DNA from: Nitratireductor mangrovi
GTDB taxonomy: Bacteria; Pseudomonadota; Alphaproteobacteria; Rhizobiales; Rhizobiaceae
Assembly (NCBI RefSeq): GCF_007922615.2
Contig: NZ_CP042301.2
Coordinates: 4,572,001 to 4,636,000, forward strand
DNA: 64,000 nt
Direction: 5' to 3'
Below the pieces are notes generated by a model. That model was not told the origin of the DNA. It made no database searches and worked only from the letters and a program-made list of their open reading frames with translations. Positions 18,067 to 27,523 of this stretch are shown piece by piece. Each line of letters opens with the position of its first letter. Positions within the stretch are counted from its first letter, which is position 1. Both the position numbers and the translations under genes were made by a program.

Positions 18067-19086
18067 ATGAACGACAGCGCCCACCGTACATTGTTCCACC
18101 CCTTCGAGACCGGCGACATCGCGCCGCCGGCAAGCGGCGCGCGTGCGCTCTTCCTAGGGGCGGTTCCTGATTTCCGTCTGCCGGAAGGTTTTGCGGCCGA
18201 ACTGGCAGCGGTCCAGGGTTACCGTCCGCATTTTCTCGGCCTGCAGCGGCGCGGCATCCCCGCCACGCCGACCATCGAGGACAGCGGCTACGATCTCTCC
18301 TTGGTGCTTCTCGGCCGCCACAAGGGCGAGAACTTTCGCCGTCTCGCTGGTGCCCTTCGTGCAACCCGCGCGGGCGGTCTTGTGCTCGTGGCGGGCGGCA
18401 AGGCCGACGGCGTCGACAGTTTCCGCCGCAAGGTCGCCAAGGCGCTTCCGCTCGCCGGCAGCCTGTCGAAATATCATGGTGTCGCCTTCTGGCTCCAACG
18501 GCCGGATGACACCGGGCTCGCCGTCAGCGGCCTTGCAGACCCGCCGGCGCCGTCGCTGGTGGACGGGCGTTTTGCGACCGCTCCCGGCATGTTCTCCCAT
18601 GACCGCATCGACGCGGGCTCACGGCTGCTGGTCGATAACCTGCCGAAACTGAAGGGCCATGTCGCCGATTTCGGCGCCGGCTGGGGGTATCTGTCGGCGG
18701 AGCTCTTGCGGCGCGGCGACGAGTTGGCCGCGCTTGATCTCTACGAGGCCGATTTCCCTTCGCTCGAGGCGGCGAAGCAGAACCTTTCCGCATGGGCGGG
18801 CGGGGTTCCGCTCGCCTTCCACTGGCGGGATTTGCGCTCGGAGCCGGTGCCCCGGCGCCACGATGCCGTCGTCATGAACCCGCCATTCCACGAAGGCAGG
18901 GCGGCCGAGCCGGCGATCGGCGCCGATTTCGTGCGTGCGGCGTCGCAGGCGCTGAAGCCCGGGGGCCGGCTCTACCTCGTCGCCAATCGTGGCCTGCCCT
19001 ATGATAAGGTGCTGGAGGCGGGTTTTGCTGCTTCCGGCGAGACGTGCCGCGACGCCCGCTTCAAGGTGCTGTGGGCGCGACGCTGA
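18067..19086 (+). CDS. RsmC-like class I SAM-dependent methyltransferase
   Basis: 339-residue two-part protein like RsmC (16S rRNA m2G1207 methyltransferase). A degenerate N-terminal methyltransferase-like half (about 1-165) is followed by a catalytic C-terminal half with the SAM motif VADFGAGWGYLS (about 198-209) and the guanine-N2 signature VVMNPPFHEG (about 270-279). An annotation as rRNA or generic small-molecule methyltransferase would fit; RsmC function is inferred from NPPFH and the duplicated fold. The start may be ATG at 18067 or the adjacent GTG at 18064. It is monocistronic and converges on the EAL gene. Confidence 0.8.
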   Translation: MNDSAHRTLFHPFETGDIAPPASGARALFLGAVPDFRLPEGFAAELAAVQGYRPHFLGLQRRGIPATPTIEDSGYDLSLVLLGRHKGENFRRLAGALRATRAGGLVLVAGGKADGVDSFRRKVAKALPLAGSLSKYHGVAFWLQRPDDTGLAVSGLADPPAPSLVDGRFATAPGMFSHDRIDAGSRLLVDNLPKLKGHVADFGAGWGYLSAELLRRGDELAALDLYEADFPSLEAAKQNLSAWAGGVPLAFHWRDLRSEPVPRRHDAVVMNPPFHEGRAAEPAIGADFVRAASQALKPGGRLYLVANRGLPYDKVLEAGFAASGETCRDARFKVLWARR

Positions 19087-19104
19087 CCCGACAGCCCTGC
19101 TGCC

Positions 19105-20637
19105 TCAATGCACGGCGTGGCTGAGTTCGACCTCGACCGCTTCGCCGCCACGCACCACCAGCGGCGCCGGCTTGCCGAACAGATAGCCCTGGAAGACCTC
19201 GCAGCCGGCGGCGCGCAACAGCGTCGCCTGGTCCTCGGTCTCGACGCCCTCGGCGATCGTGTGGACGCCCAGCGCCCGCGACAGGCCGACGATGGTCGAC
19301 ACCACCGCGCCGCCATTGTCGCGGTCGATACGCGACACGAAGGAGCGGTCGATCTTGAGCTTCTGGAACGGGAAGTCGATCAGGTAGGAAAGGTTGGAGT
19401 AGCCGGTGCCGAAATCGTCCACGGCCACCGACAGTCCGAGCCCGGCCAGATCTCTCAGGATCTCGGCGGCGCGCGCACGGTCCTGCATCATCGCCGTCTC
19501 CGTGACCTCCAGCTCGAGCCGCGCCGGCTTGAGGTCGGTGTCGGACAACACGTTGCGGACCAGATTGACGAAATCCTTGGTCATGAACTGGACCGGCGAG
19601 ATGTTGACCGCCACGAAGCAGTCGTCCGGCAGCGCGTGGGCGTCGGTGCAGGCCTTGCGCAGCACCCATTCGCCGATCGGCGCGATCATGCCGGTTTCCT
19701 CGGCGATGGGGATGAATTCCGCCGGGGAGATCATGCCGCGCACCGGGTGTTTCCACCGGATCAGCGCCTCGTAACCGACGACGCGGTTCTTCAGATGGTC
19801 GAACTGCGGCTGGTAGTGCAGGTCGAAATCGCCGCGCTCGAAGGCGGTGCTGAGCTCGGCCTCGATCCATTGCCGGTAGTCGGCGACCTCGCCCATATTG
19901 GGCTGAAACACCGCCCAGCTGCCGAGCCCGCTGGCGCGGGCATGCTGCAGCGCCAGGTTGGAACGGCGCAGAAGCACGATCGGATCGTCGCCATCCTTGG
20001 GTACCGCAACCATGCCGACCGACAGGCTCACGGTCTGGAGGTGGGAGGGCAACTGGTAGGGCTCGACCAGCTTGTCGATCAGCCCTTCCACGTAAAGGTC
20101 GATCCGGCCGTCGACCAGGCGGTCGGGCAACAAAACGGCGAACTCGCCGGCGCCGATGCGGCCGATCTCGGCGCCCTTCGGCAGCGCCTTCTTCAGCCGC
20201 TGCGCGATGGCGCGAATAAGCTGGTCGCCCTGGCTGTAGCCGATGGCGTCGTTGATCTGCTTGAAGCGGTCGATGTCGATGTCGACCAGGAACACCGGCT
20301 CGCCGGTGCGTGTGCTGGCCGCCACCGCCTCGGCGGTCTTGCCGATCAGCGCGTTGCGCGACAGGAAGCCGGACAGCTTGTCGATCTGCGTCTCGCGGAA
20401 GACGTAGCCCGCCGATTCGTCGACGCCTGCGAAGAAGGACAATGCCGAGCCGGCGGCCGCGAGAGCGCAAAGCGCCGCGACGACCGCACCGACGACCGAC
20501 GGTGGCAGGCCGCCAAGGCTTTCGCCTATGCCGTATTTCAGCGCCCACAGGCCGAGAATGAAGCTGCCGAGCCCGGAGCTGGCAATCGTGATCAGCCGGA
20601 AGACTGGCGACCTGTTCGGGTTGGATGCGTCGTGCAT
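19105..20637 (-). CDS. Membrane GGDEF-EAL protein, probable c-di-GMP phosphodiesterase
   Basis: 510-residue protein with two N-terminal transmembrane segments (about 14-34 and 45-66), a GGDEF domain (about 85-245) and an EAL domain (about 260-505). The GGDEF active-site motif is replaced by GAGEF, so cyclase activity is unlikely. The EAL domain keeps YEALIRW, VNISPVQF, LEVTET, DDFGTGYS and KIDRSF, which suggests active hydrolysis of cyclic di-GMP. The GGDEF half may bind GTP as a sensor. It lies downstream of fabI in the same direction with a 95-base gap, so it is probably separate from fatty-acid synthesis. Confidence 0.88.
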   Translation of the reverse strand: MHDASNPNRSPVFRLITIASSGLGSFILGLWALKYGIGESLGGLPPSVVGAVVAALCALAAAGSALSFFAGVDESAGYVFRETQIDKLSGFLSRNALIGKTAEAVAASTRTGEPVFLVDIDIDRFKQINDAIGYSQGDQLIRAIAQRLKKALPKGAEIGRIGAGEFAVLLPDRLVDGRIDLYVEGLIDKLVEPYQLPSHLQTVSLSVGMVAVPKDGDDPIVLLRRSNLALQHARASGLGSWAVFQPNMGEVADYRQWIEAELSTAFERGDFDLHYQPQFDHLKNRVVGYEALIRWKHPVRGMISPAEFIPIAEETGMIAPIGEWVLRKACTDAHALPDDCFVAVNISPVQFMTKDFVNLVRNVLSDTDLKPARLELEVTETAMMQDRARAAEILRDLAGLGLSVAVDDFGTGYSNLSYLIDFPFQKLKIDRSFVSRIDRDNGGAVVSTIVGLSRALGVHTIAEGVETEDQATLLRAAGCEVFQGYLFGKPAPLVVRGGEAVEVELSHAVH

Positions 20638-20732
20638 GGACAAGGCCCCTCGCTGAGCCAACCAAAGCACATGCGCATTAAGGTTTGCTGGGCCGCATCG
20701 TTCGAATTTTAACGATCGCCGGTTTCGCGCCG

Positions 20733-21542
20733 TCAGCCGGCCGTATCGGTTCTCTTGAGCTCGTCCAGGGTCGGCATCGACACCACATGATAGCCGGAAT
20801 CGACATAGTGGACTTCGCCGGTGACGCCGGAAGAGAGGTCCGAGAGCATATAGAGCGCCGAGCCGCCGATCTCGTCGATGTTGACGGTGCGCCGCAGCGG
20901 TGCGTTGCGCTGCTGGAACGAGAACATGTGCCGTGCGTCGGAGATGCCGGCGCCGGCGAGCGTGCGCACCGGCCCGGCCGAAAGTGCGTTGACGCGGATG
21001 CCGCGCGGGCCGAAATCGTTGGCGAGATAGCGCACGCTGGCCTCGAGTCCGGCCTTGGCCACGCCCATCACGTTGTAGTTCGGCATCACCCGAGTGGAGC
21101 CGGCATAGGTCAGCGTCAGCATCGAGCCGGCTCCTTCCATCATCGCCGCCGCGCGCCGCGCGATCTCGGTGAAGGAAAAGCAGGAGATGACCATGGTCCG
21201 CACGAAATTCGCCCGCGTCGTGTCGGCGTAAAGACCCTTGAGTTCGCTCTTGTCCGAAAATCCGATGGCGTGGACGATGAAGTCGAGGCTGCCCCATTCC
21301 GACTTCAGGCTCTCGAACACACCGTCGACGGAGGCTTCGTCCTCGACGTCGCACGGCAGCACCAGCTTGACCCCGGCCTGCTCGGCGAGCGGCTTGACGC
21401 GCCGGCCGAACGCCTCGCCCTGGTAGGTGAAGGCCATCTCGGCGCCGTGTTCGTAGGCTTTCTTGGCGATGCCCCAGGCGATCGAATGATCGTTGGCGAC
21501 GCCCATCACGAGGCCGCGCTTGCCCTTCATCAAACCTTCCAT
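20733..21542 (-). CDS. fabI: Enoyl-ACP reductase (NADH)
   Basis: Last step of each fatty-acid elongation cycle. The 269-residue short-chain dehydrogenase starts MEGLMKGKRGLVMGVAN and has the FabI catalytic pair Tyr156 and Lys163 (YNVMGVAK), with Tyr146 also conserved. Longer in-frame reading to 21671 overlaps fabB and is not homologous. It starts 13 bases after the fabB stop, forming fabA-fabB-fabI. FabI is the target of triclosan-type inhibitors. Confidence 0.95.
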   Translation of the reverse strand: MEGLMKGKRGLVMGVANDHSIAWGIAKKAYEHGAEMAFTYQGEAFGRRVKPLAEQAGVKLVLPCDVEDEASVDGVFESLKSEWGSLDFIVHAIGFSDKSELKGLYADTTRANFVRTMVISCFSFTEIARRAAAMMEGAGSMLTLTYAGSTRVMPNYNVMGVAKAGLEASVRYLANDFGPRGIRVNALSAGPVRTLAGAGISDARHMFSFQQRNAPLRRTVNIDEIGGSALYMLSDLSSGVTGEVHYVDSGYHVVSMPTLDELKRTDTAG

Positions 21543-21555
21543 CTGCGGGCCGGCC

Positions 21556-22776
21556 CTATGCTGAGTGACGCTGGAAAACGAGTGTGGAGTTGGTGCCGCC
21601 GAAGCCGAAGGAATTCGAAAGCACGGTGTCGATCTTGGCGTCGTCGATGCGCTTGCGCACGATCGGCGCACCCTCGAATTCCGGATCGAGCGTGCCGATA
21701 TGGGCGCTTTCGCCGATGAAGCCGGCCTGCATCATCAGGATCGAGTAGATCGATTCCTGGACGCCGGCGGCGCCGAGCGAATGCCCGGTCAGCGACTTGG
21801 TCGACGCGATGTGTGGGATCTTGTTGCCAAACACCTCGCGGATCGCGCCGATCTCGCGCGAATCGCCCACCGGCGTCGAGGTGCCGTGCGTGTTGATGTA
21901 GTCGACGCTGCCGTCAACCGTGGCGAGGGCCTGGCGCATGCAGCGCACCGCGCCCTCGCCGGACGGGGCGACCATGTCGTAGCCGTCCGAGGTGGCGCCG
22001 TAGCCGGTGATCTCGGCATAGATCTTGGCGCCGCGCGCCTTGGCGTGTTCGAGTTCTTCCAGCACCAGTACGCCGGCGCCGCCGGCGATCACGAAGCCGT
22101 CTCGGTCGACGTCGTAGGCGCGCGAGGCCGACGATGCCTTGTCGTTGAACTTGGTCGACATGGCGCCCATGGCGTCGAAAAGGTTCGACATCGTCCAGTC
22201 GAGGTCCTCATGGCCGCCGGCGAAGATGATGTCCTGCTTGCCGAGCTGGATCAGTTCGTAGGCGTTGCCGATGCAATGCGCCGAGGTCGAGCAGGCCGAC
22301 GAGATCGAGTAGTTCACACCGTGGATCTTGAACCAGGTGGCAAGCGTCGCCGACGCGGTCGACGACATCGCCTTCGGCACGGCGAACGGGCCGATGCGCT
22401 TCGGGCTCGCGTTCTTTTCGGTGATTGCCGCGGCCTCGACGATCGTGCGTGTCGAGGGCCCGCCCGAACCCATGATGATGCCGGTGCGCTCATTGGTGAC
22501 GTCGCCGTCTTCCAGCCCGGAATCGGCGATCGCCTGTTGCATCGCGACATGGTTCCAGGCCCCGCCCTTCGACAGGAAGCGCATGGCGCGGCGGTCGACC
22601 AGATCGGTCGGATCGAGCGTCGGCGCGCCCCACACCTGGCAGCGGAACCCGTGCTCCGCGAACTCCTCAGAAAAGCTGATCCCGGATTTCGCCTCGCGCA
22701 GGGAGGCTTCTACCTCGCCGGCATTGTTGCCGATCGACGAAACGATCCCGAGGCCGGTAACGACTACGCGTCTCAT
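21556..22776 (-). CDS. fabB: Beta-ketoacyl-ACP synthase I
   Basis: Condensing enzyme needed to elongate unsaturated acyl chains made by FabA. The 406-residue protein has the catalytic Cys162 in [10 protein letters not shown], and the two histidines in [11 protein letters not shown] (about 297) and TGHSLGAAG (about 333). That is the FabB/FabF Cys-His-His triad; the fabA partner points to FabB. It starts 46 bases after the fabA stop. Confidence 0.96.
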   Translation of the reverse strand: MRRVVVTGLGIVSSIGNNAGEVEASLREAKSGISFSEEFAEHGFRCQVWGAPTLDPTDLVDRRAMRFLSKGGAWNHVAMQQAIADSGLEDGDVTNERTGIIMGSGGPSTRTIVEAAAITEKNASPKRIGPFAVPKAMSSTASATLATWFKIHGVNYSISSACSTSAHCIGNAYELIQLGKQDIIFAGGHEDLDWTMSNLFDAMGAMSTKFNDKASSASRAYDVDRDGFVIAGGAGVLVLEELEHAKARGAKIYAEITGYGATSDGYDMVAPSGEGAVRCMRQALATVDGSVDYINTHGTSTPVGDSREIGAIREVFGNKIPHIASTKSLTGHSLGAAGVQESIYSILMMQAGFIGESAHIGTLDPEFEGAPIVRKRIDDAKIDTVLSNSFGFGGTNSTLVFQRHSA

Positions 22777-22822
22777 TTGGCTCTCCCTGGGGGTTGGCGC
22801 TTGCGGGCCTTGCCGCCCGGCG

Positions 22823-23335
22823 TCACGCGTCCTGCTTGGCCAGCCCGACCCTCAGGTCGGTCGCCTTGTAGATAGGCTCGCCATCGGCCTTGAGCCAGCC
22901 ATCGGCGATCCCGAGCACCAGCCGCCCGCGCATCACGCGCTTGAAATCGACGCCGTACTCGACCTTCTTGTTTTCGGGGCGCACCATGCCCTTGAACTTC
23001 ACCTCGCCGGTGGAGAGTGCCATGCCCTTGCCGGGCTCGCCGAGCCAGCCGAGAAAGAAGCCGGTCATCTGCCACATGGCGTCGAGGCCGAGACAGCCGG
23101 GCATGACCGGGTTGCCGATGAAGTGGCACGGGAAAAACCAGAGGTCGGGCCGCAGGTCCAGTTCCGCGCGGACATAACCCTTGCCGAACTCGCCGCCGTC
23201 TTCGCTGATCTCCGTGATCCGGTCGAACATCAGCATCGGCGGCGCCGGCAACTGCGCATTGCCGGGGCCGAACAGTTCGCCCCTGGCGCAGGCCAGCAGA
23301 TCCTCGTAGCCGTAGCTGGACTTCCTCTCCGCCAT
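22823..23335 (-). CDS. fabA: 3-hydroxydecanoyl-ACP dehydratase/isomerase
   Basis: Introduces the double bond of unsaturated fatty acids at the C10 stage. The 170-residue hot-dog protein has the catalytic pair His71 ([13 protein letters not shown]) and Asp85 ([10 protein letters not shown]). First gene of fabA-fabB-fabI and divergent from irr, an arrangement known in Sinorhizobium. Confidence 0.97.
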   Translation of the reverse strand: MAERKSSYGYEDLLACARGELFGPGNAQLPAPPMLMFDRITEISEDGGEFGKGYVRAELDLRPDLWFFPCHFIGNPVMPGCLGLDAMWQMTGFFLGWLGEPGKGMALSTGEVKFKGMVRPENKKVEYGVDFKRVMRGRLVLGIADGWLKADGEPIYKATDLRVGLAKQDA

Positions 23336-23576
23336 ATGACCTTCCCGCTGCTAGGTGACGCTTCTGCGCCGACCACTCGCTGGCGTGGCCCGTCCGGCCT
23401 GCCGCGATTTGATACGCCTGCGCTTATCGCGATGCGGGGCACGGGTCAATGTGCCGCTATTGATCTCCAAATTGCGAAAAGTTATATGCTGAAAGGTGAT
23501 ATCGGCCCGCGACGGGCCAGCGGAACAAGCTCGGGCTAGGCACTTTCCGATTGCCGCATCCCGTTCATGAGGATTG

Positions 23577-23993
23577 ATGCAGGACACTGCTTCACAGGCG
23601 ACACGCAAGGTCCGCGCCGCGGGGCTGCGCCCGACGCGACAGCGCGTGGCCTTGGCTGGCCTGCTGTTCGCCAAGGGCGACAGGCACCTGTCCGCCGAGG
23701 AACTGCACGAGGAGGCGGTCGACGCCGGCGTGCCGGTGTCGCTCGCAACCGTCTACAACACGCTGCATCAGTTCACCGAGGCGGGAATGCTCCGCATCCT
23801 CGCCGTTGAGGGGTCCAAGACCTATTTCGACACCAACACGTCGGATCATCACCACTATTTCATCGAGGGTGAAAACACCGTCGTCGACATTCCGTCGGGA
23901 CCGGTGACCGTCCATAACCTTCCCGAACCGCCGGAAGGCATGGAGATCGCCAATGTCGACATCGTGGTGAGGCTGCGCCCGAAGCGCCGCTGA
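23577..23993 (+). CDS. irr: Iron response regulator Irr (Fur family)
   Basis: 138-residue Fur-superfamily regulator, probably Irr, which controls haem and iron genes in Rhizobiales in response to haem status. A winged helix (about 15-75, with RPTRQRVALAGLL and VPVSLATVYNTLHQF) precedes the haem-binding histidine run His91-93 in SDHHHYF. The protein has no cysteine: it lacks the N-terminal haem regulatory motif of Bradyrhizobium Irr and the CxxC pairs of classical Fur. That fits the Rhizobium-type Irr. Location next to fabA is the conserved rhizobial position. Start is the ATG at 23577, with GAGGA just upstream. Confidence 0.88.
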   Translation: MQDTASQATRKVRAAGLRPTRQRVALAGLLFAKGDRHLSAEELHEEAVDAGVPVSLATVYNTLHQFTEAGMLRILAVEGSKTYFDTNTSDHHHYFIEGENTVVDIPSGPVTVHNLPEPPEGMEIANVDIVVRLRPKRR

Positions 23994-24026
23994 CGCTCTC
24001 CGCTGCATCGCTGACCAATGGGATGA

Positions 24027-24977
24027 CTAGGCTCGTTCGAAACGGCGAACGAGACCGAAGCGGTTCCTGTATTCTCCCGGTGAAACGCCTGTTGCCTCGC
24101 GGAAGACGCGGCCGAATGCCGACGCGTCCCGGTAGCCGACGCTCCAGCCGATTTCACCGACCGGCATCAGCGTCCTTTCCAGCAGGCCGCGCGCCTTCTC
24201 CACGCGCAGGTTTTGCACGTAATCGTTGGGCGTGAGGCCGGTCGCCTGCCGGAAGCGGCGCAACAGCGTTCTGGGAGATATCATCGCCTTCTCCGCCATC
24301 GTCGCCACCGAGACCGCATTTTCCGCGTTGGCCTCCAGCCAGTGCTGGAGCGCAGCGATCGCCCGGTCGCCATGCTGCATATGGGGGCGGAAGCTGCGGT
24401 AGGTCCGCTGCTCGCGGCCGGCGGTGTCGATCAGCAGATGCCGTGCCGTTAGCGACATGACGCCGGCGCCGAGCCAGCGCTCGACCACGAACAGCCCCAT
24501 GTCGAGCCAGGCCATCACGCCGCCGGCGGTAACGACGTCGTTGTCGTCGATCAGCATTTCACCGGCATCGAGCCTGACGGCGGGAAACTGCGTCCGGAAC
24601 TCGGCTTCGAGCGCCCAGTGCGTGGTCGCCGGCCGCCCGTCGAGAAGCCCCGCGTTCGCCAGCCAGAACGCACCTGCGCAGACGGAACACATGGTCGCCC
24701 CGGCGGCATGCTGCGCCGCTAGCCAGGCGAGAAGTGGCCTGCTCTCGGTTCCGCGCGAGCCCGAAAGGCTGGGCGGCAGGACGACGGCGTCGAAGACCTC
24801 TTCCGGACCGCGCTCGGACGGAACCGCCCGCAAGGCGGTCGCGTCCAGCCGCCGCCCGCCCTGTGCCGTGCTCGTGCTGCTGGCCACGGAAAACAGGTCG
24901 CCCAGCCCCAGGACGGCTGATTCCAGGGCGCCGGGATAGGCGACGATGGCGATGCTGATGGCGCGCTCTTGTGTCAT
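24027..24977 (-). CDS. GlxA-type AraC family transcriptional regulator
   Basis: 316-residue regulator. The N-terminal DJ-1/PfpI-like amidotransferase fold (about 8-190, with a CSVCAGAFWLANAG nucleophile-elbow-like segment) precedes an AraC-type double helix-turn-helix (about 215-315, MISPRTLLRRFRQATGLTPNDYV and VGYRDASAFGRVF). Divergent from the cysteine hydrolase gene with 93 bases between them; regulator-hydrolase pairs of this kind are common, and the hydrolase is its likely target. An extension to a TTG at 24998 is possible. Effector unknown. Confidence 0.88.
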   Translation of the reverse strand: MTQERAISIAIVAYPGALESAVLGLGDLFSVASSTSTAQGGRRLDATALRAVPSERGPEEVFDAVVLPPSLSGSRGTESRPLLAWLAAQHAAGATMCSVCAGAFWLANAGLLDGRPATTHWALEAEFRTQFPAVRLDAGEMLIDDNDVVTAGGVMAWLDMGLFVVERWLGAGVMSLTARHLLIDTAGREQRTYRSFRPHMQHGDRAIAALQHWLEANAENAVSVATMAEKAMISPRTLLRRFRQATGLTPNDYVQNLRVEKARGLLERTLMPVGEIGWSVGYRDASAFGRVFREATGVSPGEYRNRFGLVRRFERA

Positions 24978-25070
24978 TGTTTGGCGTTTATGGCACAAAG
25001 AATGTCATTTGCGCCACTCGGGCCTGCCACGCCGCGCTGCCAGAACGGAAGCAACGAAAAGGAGAGGCAA

Positions 25071-25625
25071 ATGGCAGCCAAGGCTCTGGTTCTGGTGGAC
25101 ATTCAGAACGACTATTTCGCGGATGGCCGCTGGCCCGTCGACCGGATGGAAGAAGCCGCGGCCAATGCCGCCCGCCTCCTGGCGCATGCGCGGCAGGCCG
25201 GGGATCTGGTCGTCCATGTCCGGCACGAGATGCCGTCCGACAGCGCGCCGTTCTTCCGTCCCGGCAGCTTCGGTGCCGAGATTCATGCCTCGGTGGCGCC
25301 TGCCGCCGACGAGAAGGTGATCGCCAAGCGTCGCCCGAACAGCTTCCAGGGAACCCGGCTGCGCGAGGAACTCGAGGCCGCCGGCATCACCGACGTCGTG
25401 GTTTGCGGAGCGATGACCCAGATGTGCATCGACGCCACGGCGCGCGCCGCCGCCGATTTCGGCTTTGCCGTGACGGTTATCGAGGACGCCTGTGGCGCGA
25501 AGGAGCAAAGCTTTGCCGGGCAGACCGTGTCGGCGCCGCTCGTTCACGCCGCCATCATGGCGCCTTTGGCTATGAGTTATGGCCGGGTCATGACGACCGA
25601 CGAGCATCTCGCCGCGACGTCCTAG
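25071..25625 (+). CDS. Isochorismatase-family cysteine hydrolase
   Basis: 184-residue cysteine hydrolase with the catalytic triad Asp10 (LVDIQNDYF), Lys86 (AKRRPNSF) and Cys119 (MTQMCIDATARAAAD). Members act on amide bonds (nicotinamidase, N-carbamoylsarcosine amidase) or on isochorismate; the substrate cannot be told from sequence. A GGAGAGG ribosome site precedes the ATG. The divergent GlxA-type gene probably regulates it. A rhizobial palindromic repeat begins at its stop codon. Confidence 0.87.
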   Translation: MAAKALVLVDIQNDYFADGRWPVDRMEEAAANAARLLAHARQAGDLVVHVRHEMPSDSAPFFRPGSFGAEIHASVAPAADEKVIAKRRPNSFQGTRLREELEAAGITDVVVCGAMTQMCIDATARAAADFGFAVTVIEDACGAKEQSFAGQTVSAPLVHAAIMAPLAMSYGRVMTTDEHLAATS

Positions 25626-25700
25626 AGCAATTCCAGGGAAAGTCGAAACCGGTTGTCCGTCCGGAATTGCCGAGAAACAAGCGGTTGGAGCTGTTCGAGT
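25623..25700. repeat. Rhizobial-type dispersed palindromic repeat
   Basis: Starts at the TAG stop of the cysteine hydrolase. GCAATTCC (25627-25634) faces GGAATTGC (25663-25670), and the inside has an AAACCGGTTGTCCGTC core and a downstream GGAGCTGTTCGA tail. An element of the form TAGAGCAATTCC...TTTTCCGTCCGGAATTGC is recalled as abundant in Mesorhizobium and relatives; this copy has diverged. Not checked by search. Confidence 0.7.
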
Positions 25701-25788
25701 GAACGATGAACGGCTCCAGGCAATCAATCCCGATGCAGGCTCGGCCGGCGTGCTTGGCCTAGTCAGCGCCGTCGCGAGGTGATCCGTT

Positions 25789-26370
25789 TCAGTCCTCGAT
25801 CGTTTCGCCGGGATAGACGCCCCATACCTGCTGCTGGCTGATCCAGCCGCGGTGGCCGCTGAACGTCATCCGGCACCAGTCGCCATTGCAAAGGTTGATC
25901 TCGCCCAGCGCGCCGGGCTCGATCAGCGCCACGGCGCGCGCATCCTCGTAGGGCTCGGTACGCAGCGCGATCTCAGCCGCCTTGCCACGCTGCCACGGGG
26001 CGGCGATCCCGGTGCGGCGGCCCGACAAGAGCGAGCCGTTGATCCAGCCCTCCACGCCTTCCGAATCGCGCACCCGGCGCCAGTTGTCATATTCCTGGAT
26101 GATCTCCATCGGCAGCCCGTCGCGCAGATAGAGCCAGTCGACCGCGTAGGTGCGTCCTGGGCCGATGCGCAAATTGACGCGGCTCGCCTTGAGGCTGACG
26201 AAACGTGGCAGCGGCAGGCCGCTCGGGCCGCGCGCCACCGACTGGGCGCCGCCGCCGTCTGGCGCGGCGTACATGATGTTGGTGGCAAGGAGCGAGCTGG
26301 CGAGGAAGACGGCACTGAAGGCCAGGCGAAGCGACACCAAACGCGACACGGACAAATCCCTGACTTGCAC
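25789..26370 (-). CDS. Exported SH3-domain protein
   Basis: 193-residue protein with a hydrophobic N-terminal signal or anchor (about 12-35). Two SH3-like regions follow: ASRVNLRIGPGRTYAVDWLY (about 62-81) and the later RTEPYEDARAVALIEPG region (about 137-153). The typical alphaproteobacterial DUF1058/SH3-like exported protein is often found divergent from a 2-hydroxyacid dehydrogenase, exactly as here. Probably periplasmic and peptide- or wall-binding; no catalytic residues. Function unknown. Confidence 0.8.
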   Translation of the reverse strand: MQVRDLSVSRLVSLRLAFSAVFLASSLLATNIMYAAPDGGGAQSVARGPSGLPLPRFVSLKASRVNLRIGPGRTYAVDWLYLRDGLPMEIIQEYDNWRRVRDSEGVEGWINGSLLSGRRTGIAAPWQRGKAAEIALRTEPYEDARAVALIEPGALGEINLCNGDWCRMTFSGHRGWISQQQVWGVYPGETIED

Positions 26371-26521
26371 TGAAAGCGACCGCCGGCGGGCGGCCGGGCT
26401 TCCTTGGATTTTCTTTGTCTTCGGCAGGTCCGATGTTACACAGAACCAGCGGCCGATAGCGCTTTGGAGTATCGCCCGTCTTGGTTAAAGAGGTCTCAAC
26501 AGGACCCGGAACGAGGAAGCG

Positions 26522-27523
26522 ATGGCGGGCAGGAAGAAACCTCTCGTGGTGATCACGCGCAAGCTGCCGGACCCGGTGGAGACGCGCATGCGGGAACTCT
26601 TCGACGCGCGGCTGAACGTCGAGGACCGGCCGATGACGCAGCCCGAACTGGTGGCCGCCGTCCGCGAGGCCGACGTGCTCGTGCCCACCATCACAGACCG
26701 CATCGACGCGGCGCTGATTGCGCAGGCCGGCGACAATCTCAAGCTGATCGCCAATTTCGGCAATGGCGTCGACCACATCGATGTCGAAGCGGCGGCGCGG
26801 CGCCAGGTCACGGTCACCAACACGCCGAATGTCCTGACCGAAGACACCGCCGACATGACCATGGGGCTGATCCTCACCGTGCCGCGGCGGCTGGTCGAAG
26901 GGGCCGGCGTGCTCAAGGGCGACGGCAAATGGGAAGGCTGGTCGCCGACCTGGATGCTCGGCCACCGCATCTGGGGCAAGCGTCTCGGCATTGTCGGCAT
27001 GGGCCGCATCGGCACCGCGGTGGCGCGCCGCGCCAAGGCCTTCGGCCTGTCGATCCACTATCACAACCGCCACCGCGTGGCGCCCGCCATCGAGGACGAG
27101 CTTGAGGCGACCTATTGGGAAAGTCTCGACCAGATGCTGGCCCGCATGGACATCATCTCGGTCAACTGCCCGTCGACGCCAGCGACCTTCCACCTGCTTT
27201 CGGCGCGCCGGCTGGCGCTGATGCAGCCCGCCTCCTACATCGTCAACACCGCTCGCGGCGAGATCATCGACGAGGCCGCCCTGATCGAGATGATCCGCGA
27301 AGGCCGGCTCGCCGGCGCCGGGCTCGACGTTTTCGAACACGAGCCGGCGGTGAATCCCAAGCTGGTGAAGCTTGCCGAAAAGGGCAAGGTGGTGTTGCTG
27401 CCGCATATGGGTTCGGCCACCATCGAAGGCCGCATCGACATGGGCGACAAGGTGATCATCAACATCCGCACCCTGTTCGACGGCCATCGGCCGCCCGACC
27501 GCGTGTTGCCGGCGCGGGCCTGA
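26522..27523 (+). CDS. D-2-hydroxyacid dehydrogenase (glyoxylate reductase-like)
   Basis: 333-residue NAD(P)H-dependent 2-hydroxyacid dehydrogenase. The split catalytic domain surrounds a Rossmann domain with LGIVGMGRIGTAVARRA (about 156-172), the catalytic arginine in NTARGE (about 241-246) and the histidine in LLPHMGSAT (about 297-305). It resembles GyaR/GhrB-type glyoxylate or hydroxypyruvate reductases; lactate or other 2-oxoacids are possible. A second, different reductase of this superfamily (GhrA type) lies at 54981-55931. Confidence 0.88.
   Translation: MAGRKKPLVVITRKLPDPVETRMRELFDARLNVEDRPMTQPELVAAVREADVLVPTITDRIDAALIAQAGDNLKLIANFGNGVDHIDVEAAARRQVTVTNTPNVLTEDTADMTMGLILTVPRRLVEGAGVLKGDGKWEGWSPTWMLGHRIWGKRLGIVGMGRIGTAVARRAKAFGLSIHYHNRHRVAPAIEDELEATYWESLDQMLARMDIISVNCPSTPATFHLLSARRLALMQPASYIVNTARGEIIDEAALIEMIREGRLAGAGLDVFEHEPAVNPKLVKLAEKGKVVLLPHMGSATIEGRIDMGDKVIINIRTLFDGHRPPDRVLPARA

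Noticed and set aside
16089-18119. Long minus-strand frame opposite pnp
   Set aside because: Shadow of PNPase; runs through the pnp terminator.
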